Assembly: GCA_045648175.1 (NCBI GenBank)
Contig: JAZRNN010000012.1
Coordinates: 1-36,666 of the forward strand
DNA from: SIG440 sp045648175
GTDB taxonomy: Bacteria > Bacillota > Clostridia > Monoglobales > Monoglobaceae
Direction of reading: 5' to 3'
DNA: 36,666 nucleotides
Each line of letters begins with the position of its first letter. Positions within the stretch are counted from its first letter, which is position 1. A program made the translations under genes and the position numbers. Below are positions 31,760-36,666 of the stretch, piece by piece. A model generated the notes under the pieces. It was not told the DNA's origin, ran no database searches, and was given only the letters and a program-made list of their open reading frames with translations.

Positions 31760-32056
31760 TTATTCTGCCTCTCTTTCATAAAGTCGCTCAAGTGCACGCT
31801 TATATCCGTCACTACCGTAGTTAAGACACTTATTTACACGGCTGATGGTTGCCGTACTTGCGCCCGTCACTTTTGAAATTTCGATATAGCTTTTATTCTG
31901 ATGCAGCATCTCTGCCACCTGAAGCCTTTGCGACATATCCTGAATTTCTTTTATTGTGCAAATGTCTTCAAAAAAGCTTAAAGCATCTTCCTTTGTGTCA
32001 AGATTTAAAATTACTTCCATTAATCTTTCAATTTCGGGAGTATGTATCTTTGCCAT
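31760..32056 (-). CDS. TrpR-family transcriptional regulator (YerC/YecD-like)
   Basis: A 98-residue, all-helical DNA-binding protein of the TrpR superfamily. The helix-turn-helix is visible in KSYIEISKVTGASTATISRVNKCL. As first gene of the his operon, two bases before hisZ, it is a strong candidate for the histidine repressor: relatives next to his genes in Firmicutes have been predicted to be histidine regulators (HisR). The frame is open to 32098, but the ATG at 32056 has AAGGAT upstream and the promoter -10 is at 32089-32094, so a start at 32098 would lie upstream of the transcript. The co-repressor is likely histidine by inference only. Confidence 0.9.
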   Translation of the reverse strand: MAKIHTPEIERLMEVILNLDTKEDALSFFEDICTIKEIQDMSQRLQVAEMLHQNKSYIEISKVTGASTATISRVNKCLNYGSDGYKRALERLYEREAE

Positions 32057-32088
32057 AATTTTCACATCCTTACCAAATATACTTTCAC

Positions 32089-32117
32089 ATTTTACCATAG
32101 TAAAGCGTTAAAGTCAA
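32089..32117 (-). promoter_or_regulatory. Sigma-A promoter of the histidine operon
   Basis: TTGACT (32117-32112), 17 bases ending in TGG, TAAAAT (32094-32089): an extended -10 promoter on the minus strand. Leader of about 26 bases, too short for a T-box or attenuator, so control should be at initiation. Confidence 0.85.
32091..32104. promoter_or_regulatory. Candidate operator of the his regulator
   Basis: TTTACTATGGTAAA is a palindrome with five perfect outer pairs (TTTAC/GTAAA) and a central AT. It overlaps the -10 of the his promoter, where a bound TrpR-type repressor would block polymerase. The match to this particular regulator is inferred from position. Confidence 0.45.
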
Positions 32118-32136
32118 TAGGAAATTTAAAATTTAG

Positions 32137-32167
32137 CAAAAAAAGTAAGGGTTGCACTGAGCAACCC
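32137..32167 (-). terminator. Terminator of the met operon
   Basis: GGGTTGC and GCAACCC (7 bp) with a 5-base loop, then TTACTTTTTTT on the minus strand, 9 bases after the metH stop. Confidence 0.9.
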
Positions 32168-32176
32168 CGTAATTTG

Positions 32177-34543
32177 TTAATTTTCATAATACTTTTCAGC
32201 AATATGCACCGTCTCCATCGCATCTGCCGCATAAAAATCAGCATTAATCATATCGGCATATTCTTTATTTAAAACTGCACCGCCGACTACAATTTTTATG
32301 TCGGGAATTTCTTTGTGTAAAAGCTGAATTGTCTCTTCCATTGCAGGCACCGTGGTTGTCATAAGAGCACTAAGCCCAACCAGAGTGCAGGATGTCTCTT
32401 TTACCTTTTCAAGAATCGTCTCGGGTGCAACATCTCTGCCAAGGTCATATACCAAAAATCCGTAGCTTTCAAGAAGCACCTTAACTATGTTTTTGCCTAT
32501 ATCGTGTATATCACCATTTACAGTTGCAAGAACAACATCTCCTCGGCTGTTGCCGCCCAAATCAGGCATTTTTGCTTTTATTTCATCAAACGCCGCTGAT
32601 GCTGCCTCGGCACTCATAAGAAGCTGAGGAAGGTATGCTCTTTTCTCTTCAAATTCAACACCGATTTCATCCAGTGCCGGAATAATCTGACTATTAATTA
32701 TATCAAGCGGGTTTTCTATTTCAAGCCAATACTTTGCTGCCGCAACCGCCTGCCCCTTTATACCTTTTACCACCGCATAATGAAGATTGGGCTTATCATC
32801 CGTTTTTTGAAGGATAACTGCTTTTTCACATTCTTCCGAATTTGCATATCTGATATACTCCTCGCAAGCCGTGTCCATATTATGCAAAACACGATGTGCA
32901 AAATATACATCCATCATTCCTTTTGAAAAAGGGTTCATAATTGCACAGTCAAGGCCACACTCAAGACTTTGCGCAAAGAATGTTGAATTTATTTTTTCAC
33001 GCTCGGGAAGTCCGAAGGAAATATTTGAAACACCCAGGCTTGTACAAAGACCCATTTCTTTAATTAACTTTATTGACTCCATTGTTACAAGGGCACCCTT
33101 TGAGTCAGAAGATACAGCTAAAGCAAGAGGGTCTACAACTATATCTTTTTTGTCAATTCCGTATTCAGCCGCACGCTCCGCAATCTTTGCAGCAACTGCA
33201 CATCTACCCATCGCTGTTTCAGGAATACCTTCTTCATCAATGGTCAGGGCAATTACCGTACCACCGTATTTTTTAACAAGAGGGAATATGCTTTCCATGC
33301 TCTCAGCCTTGCCGTTTACCGAATTCACAAGCGGCTTGCCGTTGTAAATACGCATTGCTCTTTCAAGTGCCTTTGGGTTGTTTGAGTCAAGCTGAAGGGG
33401 TAGATTTGTCACCGTCTGAATAGCCTCAACTACACTTTGAAGCATTTCAGCCTCGTCAATTTCAGGAAGGCCGACATTTACATCAAGAATGTGAACACCC
33501 GCCTCCTCCTGACAAAGAGCCTCATTAAGAATATATGTCATATTCCTCTCGCGCAGAGCCTCTTTAAGACGTGGCTTACCCGTCGGATTAATCCTTTCAC
33601 CAATTAAAATTGGTATATCACCAATATTTACCGAGTGAGTATATGAAGAAACCACCGCTTTTGTCTTAACTTCGGGAATCTGATATTCAATATCACCTGT
33701 CGCAACAATCATCAGGCGCATATAATCAGGCGTTGTACCACAGCAACCGCCAAGAATGCAGGCACCCTTATGTGCCATTTCTTTCATATATTTTGCAAAC
33801 TGTTTTTCATCAATATTATAAACTGTCCTACCATCCACAACAATGGGGAGCCCGGCATTGGGATTTACTATAATAGGTACTGATGCATTTTGGGTAAATT
33901 CATCCAGAATTCCAATCATCATATCAGGACCTAATGAACAGTTCATACCCAAGGCATCAACGCCCATTCCTTCAAGCATTGCAATCATAGCCGAAGGGGT
34001 TGCACCTGTCATCAGTTTGCCGCTTTCGTCATATACATTGGTGACAAATACAGGAAGGTCACAATTCTCCTTTGCCGCAAGAACAGCCGCCTTTGTCTCG
34101 AAGCTATCATTCATTGTTTCAATCAGAATAAGGTCAGCACCGCATTCTGCCGCAACACGCACATTTGCACCAAAGATTTCAATAGCTTCTTCAAAATCAA
34201 GGTCACCCAAGGGCTTTAAAAGTCTTCCTGTGGGGCCCATATCAAACGCAACAAAGGCACAGTCTCTGCCAGCCACAGCATTTTTTGCACAGTCAATCGC
34301 CTTTTTTATAAGCTGGGCATAATTGTCATACTTGAGACAGTTTACACCAAAAGTATTTGATTTAATAATGTTACAACCCGCATCAAGATAGCTTTTGTGA
34401 AGTTCTGTAATTTTTTCAGGCTGTTCAATATTCCATTTTTCAGGTGGCATACCTGCAGGCAAACCCATTGACTGTAGCACCGTTCCTGTACCACCGTCAA
34501 AATATAATCTTTTTTTCTTTATAAGTTCACGTAAATTATTCAT
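32177..34543 (-). CDS. metH: Cobalamin-dependent methionine synthase (without reactivation domain)
   Basis: This enzyme methylates homocysteine with methyltetrahydrofolate through cobalamin. Three of the four MetH modules are present in 788 residues. The homocysteine domain (about 1-290) has zinc cysteines in GMNCSLGP and GGCCGTTP. The folate (pterin) domain (about 310-560) has IGERINPTGKPRLKE and DVNVGLP. The cobalamin module (about 575-785) has a helical cap and the DIHDIG histidine that ligates cobalt, then VGLSAL and GGAVL. The AdoMet reactivation domain is missing here and is supplied by the upstream gene, whose end overlaps this start by 8 bases. B12 must be made or imported elsewhere. 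Confidence 0.96.
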   Translation of the reverse strand: MNNLRELIKKKRLYFDGGTGTVLQSMGLPAGMPPEKWNIEQPEKITELHKSYLDAGCNIIKSNTFGVNCLKYDNYAQLIKKAIDCAKNAVAGRDCAFVAFDMGPTGRLLKPLGDLDFEEAIEIFGANVRVAAECGADLILIETMNDSFETKAAVLAAKENCDLPVFVTNVYDESGKLMTGATPSAMIAMLEGMGVDALGMNCSLGPDMMIGILDEFTQNASVPIIVNPNAGLPIVVDGRTVYNIDEKQFAKYMKEMAHKGACILGGCCGTTPDYMRLMIVATGDIEYQIPEVKTKAVVSSYTHSVNIGDIPILIGERINPTGKPRLKEALRERNMTYILNEALCQEEAGVHILDVNVGLPEIDEAEMLQSVVEAIQTVTNLPLQLDSNNPKALERAMRIYNGKPLVNSVNGKAESMESIFPLVKKYGGTVIALTIDEEGIPETAMGRCAVAAKIAERAAEYGIDKKDIVVDPLALAVSSDSKGALVTMESIKLIKEMGLCTSLGVSNISFGLPEREKINSTFFAQSLECGLDCAIMNPFSKGMMDVYFAHRVLHNMDTACEEYIRYANSEECEKAVILQKTDDKPNLHYAVVKGIKGQAVAAAKYWLEIENPLDIINSQIIPALDEIGVEFEEKRAYLPQLLMSAEAASAAFDEIKAKMPDLGGNSRGDVVLATVNGDIHDIGKNIVKVLLESYGFLVYDLGRDVAPETILEKVKETSCTLVGLSALMTTTVPAMEETIQLLHKEIPDIKIVVGGAVLNKEYADMINADFYAADAMETVHIAEKYYEN

Positions 34544-35126
34544 TCTTTATCCCCACTATTGCCGTTACTGATTTCCTTGGAGACATCAATAGCGATTTAT
34601 TTATTGTTATTCCCAAAAGACGCTGTGCATTAAGAAGTTCAATTATCCTTGGTTGTACCTCAAGCGACAAGTCGCCAAAACCCGGGCTGAACCGCGGACG
34701 GCAATTAAGCTTTCCTTTTATAATTTCTTCTGCTGCCTCTGCTGCCGTCTCTGCCATTGATGACGCAAGGGCATCCGTAATAAAATGCTTTGATGGCGAT
34801 ACCAACGAAAACTGTGTCAACAATCGGTCAACACCCAAACCTAGAGTCACCGCAAAAATAAAAACCTCTTTGCAACCTTGCAAATTCTTTATAAGTGTCG
34901 CACTTTTGAATTCACCGAATCCACAATTAAGACGGTCTTCGCCAAGGTAATTTACCGGCACACGCACCGCTGAAAATTTAATATTTGCCACGGCTTTAAG
35001 TTCAGCAAGGCAAGAGTCAATCTCACCCATTTCAAAGCCTCGAGTAATGTGCAGACGTCTTGCGGTTTCACCCTCGTTAAGCACCAACTTCTCGGTTGGA
35101 ATTATCTGATAATCTATTGCAATCAT
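34536..35126 (-). CDS. Stand-alone MetH reactivation-domain protein
   Basis: A 196-residue protein resembling the AdoMet-binding C-terminal domain of MetH, which re-methylates cobalamin after oxidation to cob(II)alamin. The best landmarks are RPRFSPGFGDLSLEVQ (about 152-167), corresponding to the RxxxGY AdoMet motif with Phe in place of Tyr, and LLMSPRKSVTAIVGI near the C-terminus, as in MetH proteins. The N-terminal part is less similar. Overlaps of 4 bases with metF and 8 bases with metH argue for an obligate partnership: metF makes the folate, metH uses it, this protein repairs MetH. Confidence 0.88.
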   Translation of the reverse strand: MIAIDYQIIPTEKLVLNEGETARRLHITRGFEMGEIDSCLAELKAVANIKFSAVRVPVNYLGEDRLNCGFGEFKSATLIKNLQGCKEVFIFAVTLGLGVDRLLTQFSLVSPSKHFITDALASSMAETAAEAAEEIIKGKLNCRPRFSPGFGDLSLEVQPRIIELLNAQRLLGITINKSLLMSPRKSVTAIVGIKNE

Positions 35127-35983
35127 TTTATAATCTCCGATAAATTACTTTGAATTGCCGCTGCCACATCAGGCTTGTTCATCGAATAAATATGTACAGC
35201 ATTTATGCCGTTGGCAAAGAGGTCAATAATCTGCTCGGTCGCATATGCGATACCTGCCTGATTCATTGCCTCGGGGTTTTCGCCATAACGATCAACAAGC
35301 CTTAAAAATCTTTGCGGAAGAGTGTTTCCTGAAATTGAGCATATACGCTTTATCTGTGCCGCATTGGTAACAGGCATAATTCCCGCAACCACTGGGACAT
35401 CAACCCCTGCACGAAGCAGCCGATACATAAAGTTGTACAGGATATTGTTGTCAAAAAACATCTGTGTTGTCAGGAATTCGCAACCACTATCCACCTTTTT
35501 CTTTAAATTTTCAATATCCTCTATGCTGTTTTTGCTTTCAGGATGACTTTCGGGATAGCACGCACCGCCTATACAAAATCCACCAAATTCCTTTATTTCT
35601 GCAGCAAGCTGACTTGCATAACTATATTCCATCTTTATGGAAGTGCTGTCTTTTGGCATATCGCCACGCAGGGCAAGAATGTTTTCAACTTTTCGGTCCC
35701 TCAATTTATTCAAAAGGCATTTAATCTGATCCTTGGTGGACGAAATACAGCTAAGATGTGCAATAGGAACGACCCCCATTGCAGAAATTGCCTCTGCAAT
35801 GTCGGCTGTGTATTCTGAAGTTCCGCCGCCCGCGCCGTATGTAACACTCATAAAGCTTGGCTTAAGCTGTGCAATTTTGGTAGCAGCAGACATAACTGTT
35901 TCAAAATTATCACTTGTCTTTGGTGGAAAAACCTCAAACGAAAGACTTGGTCTTTCACCCTTTATAATATCAATAACCTTCAT
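35123..35983 (-). CDS. metF: Methylenetetrahydrofolate reductase
   Basis: This flavin enzyme reduces methylene-THF to methyl-THF, the methyl donor for MetH. The TIM-barrel family marks are LSFEVFPPKT with its catalytic glutamate, SVTYGAGGG, AHLSC, LRGDMPKD, FLTTQMFFDN and GIMPVTNAAQIKRIC. The 286-residue length is normal for bacterial MetF. ATG at 35983 has AGAAGGTG upstream. First gene of the metF - reactivation protein - metH operon. The assignment to methionine synthesis rather than to a Wood-Ljungdahl pathway rests on these neighbours. Confidence 0.96.
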   Translation of the reverse strand: MKVIDIIKGERPSLSFEVFPPKTSDNFETVMSAATKIAQLKPSFMSVTYGAGGGTSEYTADIAEAISAMGVVPIAHLSCISSTKDQIKCLLNKLRDRKVENILALRGDMPKDSTSIKMEYSYASQLAAEIKEFGGFCIGGACYPESHPESKNSIEDIENLKKKVDSGCEFLTTQMFFDNNILYNFMYRLLRAGVDVPVVAGIMPVTNAAQIKRICSISGNTLPQRFLRLVDRYGENPEAMNQAGIAYATEQIIDLFANGINAVHIYSMNKPDVAAAIQSNLSEIIK

Positions 35984-36006
35984 AATTTCACCTTCTGATT
36001 TATTTA

Positions 36007-36029
36007 TTGATTATATACAGACTGTATAA
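36007..36029. promoter_or_regulatory. Inverted repeat in the metF leader
   Basis: Outer arms GATTATA and TATAATC with inner CAG/CTG form an imperfect palindrome about 40-63 bases into the metF leader. It could be an operator or a leader hairpin. The leader (about 86 bases) has neither the SAM-I (S-box) consensus nor an intrinsic terminator. Confidence 0.35.
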
Positions 36030-36076
36030 TCCAGATGCCAGTATTACAAAAAACAATTCTAATGCTAATTTTTTAT

Positions 36077-36105
36077 ATTTTACCACAAATAACTAAAACA
36101 GTCAA
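36077..36105 (-). promoter_or_regulatory. Sigma-A promoter of the metF operon
   Basis: TTGACT (36105-36100), 17 bases ending in TGG, TAAAAT (36082-36077) on the minus strand: the same elements as the his promoter. Confidence 0.82.
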
Positions 36106-36121
36106 TTCTTCATTGCAATGT

Positions 36122-36153
36122 GGAAAAGGCGGTTGCATCAAGCCGCAACCGCC
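36122..36153 (-). terminator. Terminator of the edge gene
   Basis: GGCGGTTGC and GCAACCGCC (9 bp) with an 8-base loop followed by TTTT on the minus strand, about 50 bases after the stop at 36203. Confidence 0.85.
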
Positions 36154-36202
36154 ATCTAAAATTCCAGTATTTACTTTTTAGCCCAACTATTAATAATTAG
36201 CA

Positions 36203-36666
36203 TTAAAAATCAATTTTTACAGAAGGGCTGTAAGGCTTAACATTAGCAAAATCCCACCAGAACAGTTTAATATAATCACCTGTTGTCTGAACAAATTCTA
36301 CATCAACCGATGCCGCAGCATCATATGTGTTTACTTCGGATACATAGTCATTTTCATCATAAAGAGTTGCAATAATTGTACCCTTTATATCTTTCATATT
36401 TGTGGGTTTAGCAGTCAAAGAAATCTTTCCGGTTGTCTGCAAGCTGTCGTATGTAATAGCCGGTGAAGGAGCAACATCATATACAGCGTAGTTAGCAGCC
36501 TCGAAAGTCACATAAGGACCATTGCCAAGAGATACCCTTAATCTGCCTGTTTCGCTGTCTGTATTACACGCACAGATGTTAATTCTTTTACATTCTTGGC
36601 CATCAACGATAAGTGTAGCAACAGGAGTTGCCAAAGTGCAATCTATTACAAGACTCACAGTTTTAT
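36203..36666 (-). CDS. C-terminal part of a probable secreted protein (cut by the window edge)
   Basis: The frame is open through base 36666 with no stop, and the GTG at 36658 has no ribosome binding site, so this is the 3' end of a larger gene. The visible 150 or so residues are rich in beta-strand formers, Thr, Ser, Asp and Asn, with two cysteines early (CACN), and look like one or two immunoglobulin-like domains. The end, IKLFWWDFANVKPYSPSVKI, resembles the C-terminal W-D...KP signature on many large extracellular carbohydrate-active or surface proteins of gut Clostridia; this is from memory of the pattern, not a search. No enzyme domain is in view. Confidence 0.65.
   Translation of the reverse strand, partial: KTVSLVIDCTLATPVATLIVDGQECKRINICACNTDSETGRLRVSLGNGPYVTFEAANYAVYDVAPSPAITYDSLQTTGKISLTAKPTNMKDIKGTIIATLYDENDYVSEVNTYDAAASVDVEFVQTTGDYIKLFWWDFANVKPYSPSVKIDF

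Noticed and set aside
35984..36202. S-box (SAM-I) or cobalamin riboswitch before metF
   Set aside because: The leader is too short and lacks the conserved core and terminator; the one strong hairpin (36128-36153) lies upstream of the promoter and belongs to the edge gene.
1..36666. CRISPR arrays, IS elements, prophage, tRNA or rRNA genes
   Set aside because: No regularly spaced repeats, transposase or integrase frames, or recognisable RNA gene sequences were found by reading the window; a tRNA scan was not possible here.

Overview
The window looks like the chromosome of an anaerobic, endospore-forming Clostridia-class Firmicute. The evidence is AT-rich DNA with GGAGG-type ribosome binding sites, a set of sporulation genes (dpaA/dpaB, spoIIGA-sigE, cwlD, spoIVA), the [FeFe]-hydrogenase maturase HydF, short-form HisG with HisZ, and a PHP-type histidinol phosphatase. 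No rRNA, tRNA, IS element, phage gene or CRISPR array was seen. I cannot place it below class level.

Layout, left to right. 0.1-1.7 kb (minus): dpaA-dpaB, dipicolinate synthase, with a sigma-K-like promoter and a terminator. 1.7-5.9 kb (minus): a proteostasis operon tig-clpP-clpX plus a small lipoprotein gene, driven by a clear sigma-A promoter; the clpP-clpX spacer is unusually structured and may encode a 28-residue peptide. 6-10.9 kb (minus): metallophosphoesterase, thrC, an uncharacterised P-loop protein with its own promoter and a perfect 16-bp palindrome, pgi, and a decayed M20 peptidase gene between a strong promoter and pgi. 11-12.6 kb (plus): spoIIGA-sigE, the processing protease and pro-sigma-E. 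12.6-13.3 kb (minus): cwlD, overlapping the 3' end of sigE. 13.4-13.6 kb (plus): a gene-free stretch with a promoter, a rod-like self-complementary core and a terminator, best read as an unannotated small RNA. 13.7-18 kb (minus): a topoisomerase IV-like parE-parC pair. 18-21.9 kb (minus): HAD phosphatase, lipid kinase, hydF and a nucleotidyltransferase. 22-23.5 kb (plus): spoIVA with a sigma-E-like promoter.

23.5-32.1 kb (minus) is a complete histidine biosynthesis operon: a TrpR-family regulator, then hisZ-hisG-hisD-hisC-hisB-hisH-hisA-hisF-hisIE-hisK, tightly packed behind one promoter whose -10 is overlapped by a palindrome. 32.2-36.1 kb (minus) is a methionine/one-carbon operon, metF - reactivation-domain protein - metH, with a structured leader. 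The right edge cuts through a gene for the C-terminal part of a probable secreted protein.

Together the genes cover core metabolism and the mother-cell sporulation programme. SpoIIGA activates sigma-E; sigma-E-like promoters precede cwlD and spoIVA; a sigma-K-like promoter precedes dpaAB. The least explained items are the small RNA locus at 13.4-13.6 kb, the competing hairpins upstream of clpX, the P-loop gene with its palindrome, and the retained pseudogene leader of pgi.
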